Assembly (NCBI GenBank): GCA_934120265.1 | Contig: CAKOTU010000006.1 | Location: 1-56,456, forward strand | Length of the DNA: 56,456 nt | Source of the DNA: an uncultured Bacilli bacterium | GTDB lineage: Bacteria; Bacillota_I; Bacilli_A; RF39; UBA660 | Reading direction: 5' to 3' | Part shown: positions 50,285-56,456 of the stretch, one piece after another | Numbering within the stretch: the stretch's first letter is position 1 | Layout of the letters: every line of letters starts with the position of its first letter | The notes under the pieces: model-generated | Seen by the model: the letters and a program-made list of their open reading frames with translations, nothing else | Told to the model about the DNA's origin: nothing | Databases searched by the model: none | Translations under genes and position numbers: made by a program

Positions 50285-50394
50285 AGCAAGAAGTCTTGCA
50301 TAAGATAAAAAAGAGGACCATTCAATTTTGCAAGTGAATGTCGCCTCAATAATTTTGGGGACACTCTACATGTGCAGAGTGTCTATTTTTTTAA
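50285..50394 (+). ncRNA. Candidate small RNA or leader of unknown class
   Basis: About 110-nt transcript unit with its own promoter and terminator in a 306-base intergenic region. Three hairpins: GCAAG/CTTGC (50286-50299), GAGG-CATTCA/TGAATG-CCTC (50313-50347), and the terminator GACACTCT/AGAGTGTC (50360-50383) before T residues. CTTGCA of the first hairpin can also pair with TGCAAG in the loop of the second. It is not 4.5S RNA, tmRNA or a T-box by the motifs I know. Confidence 0.55.
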
Positions 50395-50518
50395 TGTTAA
50401 TACCAGTAAGGTAGATAGTCATACATTATATTTGACATAAAAAGTGACAAGTGATAAAAAAATAACAAATTATCTTTATTATCAAAGAAAATATGTTATA
50501 ATTAATGTAGGTGATAAT

Positions 50519-51289
50519 ATGAAAGATGTTAGTTTTTTAGTTGAAAATGGAATCGATGTCAAAGGAAGTTTAGAATTATTTGGTGACATGGATATGTATA
50601 ATGAAACTGCGTCTGATTTCTTGAATTCAGTTTCTAAGAAATTAGCAGATATAAAAAAATATAAGGAAGCATCTGATATGCCAAATTACGCTATACTTGT
50701 TCATTCTTTAAAAAGTGATTCTAGATATTTAGGTTTTACTAAGTTAGCTGAACTTGCTTATAATCACGAAATGAAAAGTAAAGCTAATGATATTACATAT
50801 GTTTATAATAATTATGATGAACTTATGAGAGAAGCACATCGTATTGTTAACGTTGTCAAAGAATATATGGGTATGGAAGTAGAAACGCAAGAAGAAAAAC
50901 CAGTAATAGTAAAAGATAAAACTATCCTTGTTGTAGATGATTCTAATATTATTAGAAACTTTATTAAAAAGATATTTAACGATACATACGAAGTTATAGT
51001 AGCAAATGATGGAAAAGAAGCACTAGATGCCATAGCGTTAAATCAAAGTAGTAATATTGTTGGAATGTTACTTGATTTAAACATGCCAAACGTAAATGGC
51101 TTTGAAGTGTTAGAATATTTTGATAAACATAATTTATTTTCTAAAATCCCAGTTTCAATTGTAACTGGTGATGATTATCGTGAAACAGTAGATAGAGTAT
51201 TTGCATATCCTGTTGTAGATATTCTAATTAAGCCATTTAATGAAAGAGATATTAAAAGAATCGTAGAAAAAACAATTAATCGTGGATAA
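50519..51289 (+). CDS. Hpt-REC signalling protein
   Basis: A 256-aa soluble protein. Residues about 10-118 form a histidine phosphotransfer domain with the phospho-acceptor His62 in VHSLKSDSRYLG; residues 133-255 form a receiver domain with Asp140/Asp141, phospho-acceptor Asp186 (LLDLNMP), Thr216 and Lys238. No kinase or output domain. I start at the ATG at 50519 (AGGTGATAAT upstream); a TATAAT box at 50497-50502 leaves no room for a longer start. It probably links a distant sensor kinase to a partner protein. Confidence 0.85.
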   Translation: MKDVSFLVENGIDVKGSLELFGDMDMYNETASDFLNSVSKKLADIKKYKEASDMPNYAILVHSLKSDSRYLGFTKLAELAYNHEMKSKANDITYVYNNYDELMREAHRIVNVVKEYMGMEVETQEEKPVIVKDKTILVVDDSNIIRNFIKKIFNDTYEVIVANDGKEALDAIALNQSSNIVGMLLDLNMPNVNGFEVLEYFDKHNLFSKIPVSIVTGDDYRETVDRVFAYPVVDILIKPFNERDIKRIVEKTINRG

Positions 51290-51295
51290 AATATT

Positions 51296-51322
51296 AAAAG
51301 TAGTTGCAAAAACTACTTTTTT
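51296..51322 (+). terminator. Terminator after the Hpt-REC gene
   Basis: Stem AAAAGTAGTT/AACTACTTTT with T run; the rplS promoter overlaps it. Confidence 0.82.
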
Positions 51323-51332
51323 ATGATAAAAT
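51304..51332 (+). promoter_or_regulatory. Promoter of rplS
   Basis: TTGCAA, 17-bp spacer, TAAAAT. A leader of about 74 nt follows (51339-51412) with a small hairpin around GATCCGCTGGGATT, possibly an L19 autoregulatory leader. Confidence 0.6.
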
Positions 51333-51412
51333 TTAACTTGTCGTGATCCGCTGGGATTAAAAAATATTATATATTACTTATGATCATAGATTTAAAAAAG
51401 GAGAGTGAAATC

Positions 51413-51754
51413 GTGAATTTAGTTGAAAAAATAACTAAAAGTCAAATCAGAACTGATATTCCTGAATTTCAAGTTGGAGATACTGTTCGTGTTGATGTAA
51501 AAATCATCGAAGGTAAACGTGAAAGAATCCAAGCTTTTGAAGGTATTGTTATTGCTATTCAAGGACGTGGAATTGGAAGAAACTTTATTGTAAGAAAGAT
51601 TTCAGGTGGTGTAGGAGTTGAAAGAACATTCCCTATTAATTCACCAAAAGTTGCTGCTGTTACAGTAGTAAGAAAAGGTGTAGTACGTCGCGCTAAAATC
51701 GGTTCTACTTTAAGAAATTCAGTTAGACAACCAAAGATTAAAGAAAGAAATTAA
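51413..51754 (+). CDS. rplS: 50S ribosomal protein L19
   Basis: A 113-aa ribosomal protein. Conserved blocks: FQVGDTVRVDVKIIEG, RIQAFEGIVIAIQGRG, VRKISGGVGVERTFP, and KVAAVTVVRKGVVRRAK. The start is GTG at 51413, preceded by AAGGAGAGTG; the longer frame from 51380 would include the ribosome site. Confidence 0.95.
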   Translation: MNLVEKITKSQIRTDIPEFQVGDTVRVDVKIIEGKRERIQAFEGIVIAIQGRGIGRNFIVRKISGGVGVERTFPINSPKVAAVTVVRKGVVRRAKIGSTLRNSVRQPKIKERN

Positions 51755-51778
51755 TAAGACGTATGAGTCTTATTTTTT
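51753..51778 (+). terminator. Terminator after rplS
   Basis: Stem AATAAGAC/GTCTTATT and T run. Confidence 0.85.
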
Positions 51779-51795
51779 CGTATGAGAGGTGACTT

Positions 51796-52290
51796 ATGAA
51801 ATTTATAAAAGAACTAGTTCCTTATATAGTAATAATAGTTGTAGTGGTACTTATTAGAACTTTTATTGTTACTCCTGTTCAAGTAGATGGAGAATCGATG
51901 TATCCAACGTTACTTGATAATCAAATATTGATTTTAAAGAAATATGATCATAGCTATGATAGATTTGATATAGTGGTTTTTAAATATAATAATTCTAAAT
52001 TAGTAAAAAGAGTTATTGGTTTACCTGGAGAAACAGTAAGTTATAAAAATAATACTTTATATATTAATAACAAAGAAATAGATAATATTGAGTTAGATGC
52101 TTATACTTATGACTTTGATTTAAGTGAACTTGGTTTTGATAAGATACCAGAAGGATATTACTTTGTTCTAGGAGATAATAGAACAAATTCTTTAGATAGC
52201 AGAATGATAGGTCTTATACCAGAAGATAGTATCTTAGGAGTAACTAATTTTAGTGTTTTTCCTTTCAAAAGATTTGGTAGTATTAAATAA
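51796..52290 (+). CDS. sipS: Type I signal peptidase
   Basis: Membrane serine protease that removes secretory signal peptides. One N-terminal membrane helix (about 7-26), catalytic Ser34 in VDGESMYPTL, catalytic Lys71 in LVKRVIGLPGE, and the conserved FVLGDNRTNSLDSR. 164 aa, the short Bacillus Sip type. The rplS-sip neighbourhood is common in Firmicutes. GAGGTGA start. Confidence 0.94.
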   Translation: MKFIKELVPYIVIIVVVVLIRTFIVTPVQVDGESMYPTLLDNQILILKKYDHSYDRFDIVVFKYNNSKLVKRVIGLPGETVSYKNNTLYINNKEIDNIELDAYTYDFDLSELGFDKIPEGYYFVLGDNRTNSLDSRMIGLIPEDSILGVTNFSVFPFKRFGSIK

Positions 52291-52316
52291 TAGAATTTAT
52301 TTCTATTATTTTTTTT
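52285..52316 (+). terminator. Terminator after the signal peptidase gene
   Basis: Stem AAATAATAGAA/TTCTATTATTT with T run; a TATAAT box at 52319 follows for apbE. Confidence 0.86.
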
Positions 52317-52339
52317 GGTATAATTGATATGGTGATGGT

Positions 52340-53320
52340 ATGAACAAAAAGGTAGTTGCGTTAATAATATCTTTACTCACTATTCTTTTAGTAGTTTTTT
52401 TCTTTATAAATACTAAAAAAGAATACAAAACAAATATGTATTATATGGATACATATATATATGTAAAATTATATAGTAAAAAAGATGCTAGTGAGGTATT
52501 AAAAAAAATAGATGATATATATAAGGAGTATCACTCTTTAACTGATAGATATAATCATTATGATGGGATTACTAATATCTATGATATTTATCATAATACT
52601 TTAAGTGATAATGAATTAATAATAGATTCTAAATTATATGATATGTTAAAATATGCTAAAGAGTGGGAAGAAAAATACCCTAAGTTTAGTATTGAAATAG
52701 GAAGTACTATTGATGTATGGAAGAAATATAGAGATAGTGGTGAAGGTATCCCAACTAAAGAGGAATTGGATAATACCAAAGAATATACAAAATTAGTTTT
52801 GCTTGGCGATAATAAAATATTAAATAATCATCCTAATTTAGATCTAGGAGCTATATCTAAAGGATACACAACAGAAATAGTTGGTAAGTATTTAGAAAGT
52901 ATTGGTATTGATGAATATTTGATAAATGCTGGTGGTAATGTTAAAGTAGGAAATAATTATAAAAAGAAGAATTATAGTATTGGTATTCAAAGCCCGATAA
53001 AAGGCGAAGATCTAATTGATGTGATAAAAGGAAATAATATCAGTGTTGTAACTAGTGGTGGATATGAAAGAAATTATGAATATGACGGTGTTACTTATCA
53101 TCATATTATAGATCCAGATACCCTGTATCCAAGTAATAATATGAAAAGTGTTACAGTAGTTACAAAAGATAGTGCACTAGGTGACATACTTTCAACCACA
53201 CTATTTTTAAGTAGTGTAGAAGATGGTCAAGAAATAATTAGGGATTATGATTGCGAAGCTATATGGTATACTAATGATAATAAAATAATTAGAAGTGAGA
53301 ATTTTAATAAGTATGAATAA
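52340..53320 (+). CDS. apbE: FAD:protein FMN transferase
   Basis: ApbE enzyme that attaches FMN covalently to extracytoplasmic proteins. N-terminal membrane anchor (about 5-24, no lipobox Cys), then MDTYIYVKLY, the conserved DLGAISKGYTTEIVGKYL, LINAGGNVKVG, and the C-terminal HHIIDPDTLYPSNNMKSVTVV with metal-site residues. 326 aa. First gene of a three-gene unit overlapping the next by eight bases. Confidence 0.92.
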   Translation: MNKKVVALIISLLTILLVVFFFINTKKEYKTNMYYMDTYIYVKLYSKKDASEVLKKIDDIYKEYHSLTDRYNHYDGITNIYDIYHNTLSDNELIIDSKLYDMLKYAKEWEEKYPKFSIEIGSTIDVWKKYRDSGEGIPTKEELDNTKEYTKLVLLGDNKILNNHPNLDLGAISKGYTTEIVGKYLESIGIDEYLINAGGNVKVGNNYKKKNYSIGIQSPIKGEDLIDVIKGNNISVVTSGGYERNYEYDGVTYHHIIDPDTLYPSNNMKSVTVVTKDSALGDILSTTLFLSSVEDGQEIIRDYDCEAIWYTNDNKIIRSENFNKYE

Positions 53321-53681
53321 AAGTGATTGGAAATTAGTTATAAGTTTAGCAGTTGTTCTTATAGTTAGCTTTACATTACTATTTTTGTTTAAAAATAGTA
53401 ATACACCTAAAAAAGCACTAGTATATTATGAGGATGAATTAGTATTAGAAATAGATTTAAGTTTAAAAGGTGAACATGAATATCATGTTTCTGGATATAA
53501 TGGAGATATATTAATTAAAACAAATGATAATAAGATTAAGGTTGAAGAAGAAAATAGCCCTAATCATATATGTTCTAAACAAGGATATATAGATAGTAGT
53601 TATGAAGTACTTGTTTGTCTTCCTAATAAAGTTGTTATAAAAATAGAAGATAATAAAGAAATAGATACGGTCGTGAAATGA
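53313..53681 (+). CDS. NusG domain II-like membrane protein
   Basis: A 122-aa protein: one membrane helix (about 6-27) and an extracytoplasmic NusG_II-type beta domain (ALVYYEDELVLEIDL, NSPNHICSKQGYI, VCLPNKVVIKIED). Such proteins are found with ApbE and Gx transporters in flavin-based redox loci of gut Firmicutes. I start at the ATG at 53313, overlapping apbE; its stop overlaps the next ATG. Confidence 0.83.
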   Translation: MNKSDWKLVISLAVVLIVSFTLLFLFKNSNTPKKALVYYEDELVLEIDLSLKGEHEYHVSGYNGDILIKTNDNKIKVEEENSPNHICSKQGYIDSSYEVLVCLPNKVVIKIEDNKEIDTVVK

Positions 53682-54178
53682 TGAAAAAATTTACAAGATT
53701 AACAATGTTACTTGCACTTAGCGTAGTATTAAATATTATAGAAAGTTTTATACCATTATTTAATGGTAATATTCCAGGTTTAAAATTAGGCCTTGCTAAT
53801 ATTATTATTTTAATAGTTTTATACATGTTTTCTTTTAAAGATGCTTTATATGTATCATTACTTAGAATACTATTAGTAGGTATTTTAAGGACAGGATTAT
53901 TTAGTATGACTTTCTTCTTTTCTTTAGGGGGAGCCATTCTTAGTTTATGTTCTATGTTTATAGCTAAGAAGACTAAACTATCTATTATAGGTGTAAGTAT
54001 TGTAGGTTCTATCTTTCATAGCGTGGGTCAAATTTTAGTTGCAATTCTAATTATAAAAAATACATACATAATTTATTATGTGCCTTGGTTACTTTTATTT
54101 TCTATTCCTACAGGTATATTAGTAGGGTTTACAAGTAAGACTATCTTGAATAACTTGGACAATAGAAAAGTAATATAA
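53678..54178 (+). CDS. Gx transporter family membrane protein
   Basis: A 166-aa protein with about five membrane segments matching the Gx transporter family (also called heptaprenyl diphosphate synthase component I): FIPLFNGNIPGLKLGLANII, then LLRILLVGILRTGLF and SLGGAILSL. It ends an apbE-NusG_II-Gx unit with overlapping starts and stops. Such units serve flavinylated, menaquinone-linked extracellular redox proteins; no FMN-binding substrate is encoded in the window. Confidence 0.83.
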   Translation: MMKKFTRLTMLLALSVVLNIIESFIPLFNGNIPGLKLGLANIIILIVLYMFSFKDALYVSLLRILLVGILRTGLFSMTFFFSLGGAILSLCSMFIAKKTKLSIIGVSIVGSIFHSVGQILVAILIIKNTYIIYYVPWLLLFSIPTGILVGFTSKTILNNLDNRKVI

Positions 54179-54183
54179 AATTA

Positions 54184-54212
54184 TTGACAACAGTTATTAA
54201 GATTTGTATAAT
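54184..54212 (+). promoter_or_regulatory. Promoter P1 of leader cassette D
   Basis: TTGACA, 17-bp spacer, TATAAT; start near 54219. Confidence 0.82.
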
Positions 54213-54218
54213 TAATAC

Positions 54219-54377
54219 AGTAAAAGGTAGTGATAGTATGGTTAAAGAGACAAGAATAAACATAACTCAAAATACAACCTGGGGGGGGGGTATATTTAGC
54301 CATACTATAGTATTAAATAATAAAGAAATCACAAATAAACTAGAGTCTTAGTCCTATAGTTTTCTTTGTGATTTTTT
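54219..54377 (+). ncRNA. Leader RNA D: start-codon hairpin, G10 tract and attenuator
   Basis: About 159-nt leader. Hairpin 1 pairs 54233-54246 with 54295-54308; the 3' arm reads TTTAGCCATACTAT, so relative to A and C one G-U became G-C and the neighbouring U-A became U-G, keeping the helix. The tract at 54281-54290 has ten G. The terminator (54328-54377) has outer stem ATCACAAA/TTTGTGAT and inner AAACTA/TAGTTT, clearly changed from A and C but still paired. These changes favour selection on RNA structure. Confidence 0.72.
54238..54351 (+). CDS. Putative leader peptide D (open through the attenuator)
   Basis: A 37-codon ORF: MVKETRINITQNTTWGGG then IFSHTIVLNNKE, stopping at TAG (54349-54351) in the loop of the terminator. 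With ten G the frame is continuous, so a translating ribosome would cover the 5' arm of the terminator. A one-base change in the G tract would make it stop in or just after hairpin 1, as in copies A and C. The start codon lies in the 5' arm of hairpin 1. Translation is a hypothesis. Confidence 0.42.
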   Translation: MVKETRINITQNTTWGGGIFSHTIVLNNKEITNKLES

Positions 54378-54447
54378 GTTGCACTTTTACACATATAAAT
54401 TGTTTTATAAATACAATAAATAAATAAAAACATGTATTATGACTATG

Positions 54448-54476
54448 TGTTTATAAGAACTAAAACAGGGTATAAT
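54448..54476 (+). promoter_or_regulatory. Promoter P2 of the fifth prepilin gene
   Basis: TGTTTA, 17-bp spacer, TATAAT, in a block (CATGTATTATGACTA, TTATAAGAA, AGGGTATAATTAAAATATA) nearly identical to that before 18045. Confidence 0.6.
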
Positions 54477-54512
54477 TAAAATATAGAGAAAAAGTAAGAA
54501 AGAGGAAATAGT

Positions 54513-56396
54513 ATGAAAAGAAAAGGATTCACTTTAATAGAGTTACTAGCAGTAATGATAGTATTAGCGGCAATTGCACTAATCGCAACACCAATAGTAA
54601 CAAAAACCATAGAAAACTCTAAAAGAAAAGCTGCTATAGAAAGTGTTAGTAATATGACCAAAACAGCTGAACTATATTTCATAACGGCAAATCATAAATA
54701 TGGTAGAATAAATTTATTAGATGAAAACTTAAATTATAGTGGACAAAAGCCAGAATTAGGAGAAATGGAACTAAATAAAGATGGAGATTCCAGAATATAT
54801 GCATACGTAAGTGGATATTGTGTAACCAAAGAATTTAATACTGAATTATATGCCAGTAAAATGAATAAAGAAGAATGTAATTGGTTTGCAACAGATAATT
54901 ATGAAACAACTGAGGGAAAAGAGTTTACAGTAAATAACAAAGATATAAGGAACTATTTAATATATGGAAATACTACCCAAGAAGTAAGAAATGGTAAAAA
55001 CTTATTAGATATTGCTGATTTCAACACAACTTTTACTGATAATTATTTTGAAAATACAGCTACTAATTTTAAATTAGCAGCCGGAAAAACATATACACTT
55101 TCTTTTGATTTTTCTGTTGTATCATCAACTGCAACAATAAAAACGGGAATAGGATATGGGACTAAATATTATGCTACAGATATTGTTTATGGAAAAGCTT
55201 ATCCTAATCAAACATCGGGAAGACAAACAGTAACTTTTACAACACCAACAGATCTTGCAGATGGTAATTATTTGTTTATAAGATTTGCAAGAACCAATTC
55301 ACCAGCTTCTGCCAGTGTAGATATTTCTTTGATTCAACTAGAAGAAGGATCAACTGCAACAGCATATGAAAAATATGGAGCAACACCAAGCCCAGAACTT
55401 CCAAGTGAAGTAAAAAGTACAGGAGATTTATTAACAAGCAGTAACTGTGCTAGTTATGGAAGTGATGCATGTAATAACATTGGTAAATATGTAGTACAAG
55501 TAAAAAGTATAGGAAAAAATCTGTTTGATTATAATGCAGTTTCAACCACTTCCACAAAAAAGGATAATGGGTATTATACTAATAAAATTAATAATATTAG
55601 GATACTTACTTATCAAACATTAAAGCAATATCTGGGAAAGACGGTAACAATTTCTTTTGATCTTACAACAAGTGAAGATGGGACTTTTCTAATCTATCCA
55701 TATCAAGATAACGGTGTAGGAATTAAGTTTAAACAAATATCTAAACAGATGAGTGCTAATAAAACGGAAAGAATAACTGCAACAGGTGTTGTACAAGTAT
55801 TAAATGTAAATGACTCTTATACTAAAGGAGAAATTATTATATATAAGAGTGGTTATACGGGTTCTTACTTAGTTAATAATATCCAAATGGAAGAAGGAAG
55901 CGTTGCAACATCTTATGATGAGCATAAGGAAAAAGCAACAAATATCTATTTAGATGAACCCCTAAGAAAAGTAGGAGATTATGCAGATTATATTGATTTT
56001 AGCGAAAAAAAAGTTGTAAGAAATATAAAAGAAATTAGTTTAAATAATTTATCATGGGCAAAAACCGGAAATGCTTTTTACTCTAGTGTTATTGATAATG
56101 TGGCAGATGAAATAAATTCTACAAAAATAAAAAGTGATAAATTCACTGTCCAGGCAAAAACTACAAATAATAGTATGTATATAAACCATAAAAAGGTTTA
56201 TGTATGGAATAGTAACTATTCAGATGTAAGTCAATTTAAATCAATAATAAAGAATAGTAAATTATATTATGTTTTAACAACTCCTCAAGAGCAATCAATA
56301 GACTTACCGAAGATAGAGTTACTAGAAGGTATCAATACAATATCAATTAATACTGAAGTAAGTCCAACTAATGTTAAAATGACAACAACAAAATAG
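54513..56396 (+). CDS. Prepilin-like surface protein with jelly-roll-like modules
   Basis: A 627-aa protein. Prepilin signal MKRKG then FTLIELLAV and hydrophobic helix; alpha-helical spine to about residue 60; then a globular region with two copies of a beta-sandwich module ending in the signature IQLEEGSTATAYEKYG (about 273-288) and IQMEEGSVATSYDEH (about 457-471). This ending is common in phage tail and carbohydrate-binding (CBM-like) modules. The C-terminus (SLNNLSWAKTG, TTPQEQSIDLPKIELLEG) resembles phage receptor-binding tail ends. Preceded by cassette D and P2; AAGAGG start. Probably a surface adhesin. Confidence 0.75.
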   Translation: MKRKGFTLIELLAVMIVLAAIALIATPIVTKTIENSKRKAAIESVSNMTKTAELYFITANHKYGRINLLDENLNYSGQKPELGEMELNKDGDSRIYAYVSGYCVTKEFNTELYASKMNKEECNWFATDNYETTEGKEFTVNNKDIRNYLIYGNTTQEVRNGKNLLDIADFNTTFTDNYFENTATNFKLAAGKTYTLSFDFSVVSSTATIKTGIGYGTKYYATDIVYGKAYPNQTSGRQTVTFTTPTDLADGNYLFIRFARTNSPASASVDISLIQLEEGSTATAYEKYGATPSPELPSEVKSTGDLLTSSNCASYGSDACNNIGKYVVQVKSIGKNLFDYNAVSTTSTKKDNGYYTNKINNIRILTYQTLKQYLGKTVTISFDLTTSEDGTFLIYPYQDNGVGIKFKQISKQMSANKTERITATGVVQVLNVNDSYTKGEIIIYKSGYTGSYLVNNIQMEEGSVATSYDEHKEKATNIYLDEPLRKVGDYADYIDFSEKKVVRNIKEISLNNLSWAKTGNAFYSSVIDNVADEINSTKIKSDKFTVQAKTTNNSMYINHKKVYVWNSNYSDVSQFKSIIKNSKLYYVLTTPQEQSIDLPKIELLEGINTISINTEVSPTNVKMTTTK

Positions 56397-56421
56397 TGAG
56401 CAACTTTGCTTACTATTTTTG
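56388..56421 (+). terminator. Terminator after the fifth prepilin gene
   Basis: Stem AATAGTGAGCAA/TTGCTTACTATT, with one mismatch, then T-rich. The last 35 bases of the window hold nothing I can name. Confidence 0.8.
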
Positions 56422-56456
56422 TTTTAAAATACTTGAAAAAAAGTTACTAATATTAT

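Overview
The window is a gene-dense, very AT-rich stretch of chromosome from a low-GC Bacillota, most likely an uncultured gut-type Bacilli relative (Erysipelotrichales/RF39-like). TGA is a normal stop, so this is not the Mycoplasma code. Almost all genes lie on the + strand. Gene order repeatedly matches Bacillus subtilis. SigH-, YqfC-, YqfD- and SpoVD-type genes point to endospore-forming ancestry.

Layout. 1-3.4 kb: ribosome and RNA maturation (rbgA, mrnC, rlmB), a SigH-like sigma factor and a CPBP protease. 3.4-8.2 kb: cell wall (D,D-carboxypeptidase, alpha/beta hydrolase, membrane MurF-like ligase, ddl). 8.2-13.5 kb: a gutted thymidine-phosphorylase homologue, a DUF2779 nuclease-like protein, rpoZ, recX and, on the - strand, prsA. 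13.6-17.7 kb: two YjcZ-like micro-proteins, a YfhO-type membrane protein, a hypothetical gene and a GDPD. 17.7-20.5 kb: two prepilin-like surface proteins. 20.5-24.7 kb: hypothetical gene, Phe T-box, pheS-pheT. 24.7-30.5 kb: yqfC-yqfD-[prepilin]-ybeY-era-yqzL-DUF1653-recO-DUF212. 30.5-38.7 kb: Gly T-box with glyS, a DUF1016 nuclease, sepF, divIVA, Ile T-box with ileS. 38.8-50.2 kb: the dcw cell-wall/division cluster (mraZ with a four-repeat operator, rsmH, ftsL, ftsI, glucosaminidase, [prepilin with DUF285 repeats], spoVD-like PBP, mraY, ftsW). 50.2-54.2 kb: candidate sRNA, Hpt-REC protein, rplS, sipS, then apbE-NusG_II-Gx. 54.2-56.4 kb: a fifth prepilin-like protein.

The most unusual feature is a dispersed family of leader cassettes before prepilin-like surface genes. 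Three full copies (near 17.7, 44.1 and 54.2 kb) and one remnant (26.2 kb) were found. Each full copy has its own sigma-A promoter, a 14-bp hairpin whose 5' arm contains the start codon of a short leader ORF, a run of 9 or 10 G inside that ORF, and an intrinsic terminator. In all three copies one reading frame after the G run stays open through the 5' arm of the terminator, while the other frames stop early. In the 54.2-kb copy (10 G) that frame is in register with the leader ATG; in the two 9-G copies it is not. This fits, but does not prove, a phase-variable leader-peptide attenuator that switches surface proteins on and off by G-tract slippage. The surface genes share a type IV prepilin N-terminus but carry unrelated C-termini (C-type-lectin-like ends with unusually GC-rich tails, DUF285 repeats, jelly-roll-like modules) and sit inside otherwise conserved housekeeping loci. 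No pilus assembly genes, reverse transcriptase, tRNA, rRNA, CRISPR array or transposase was seen.
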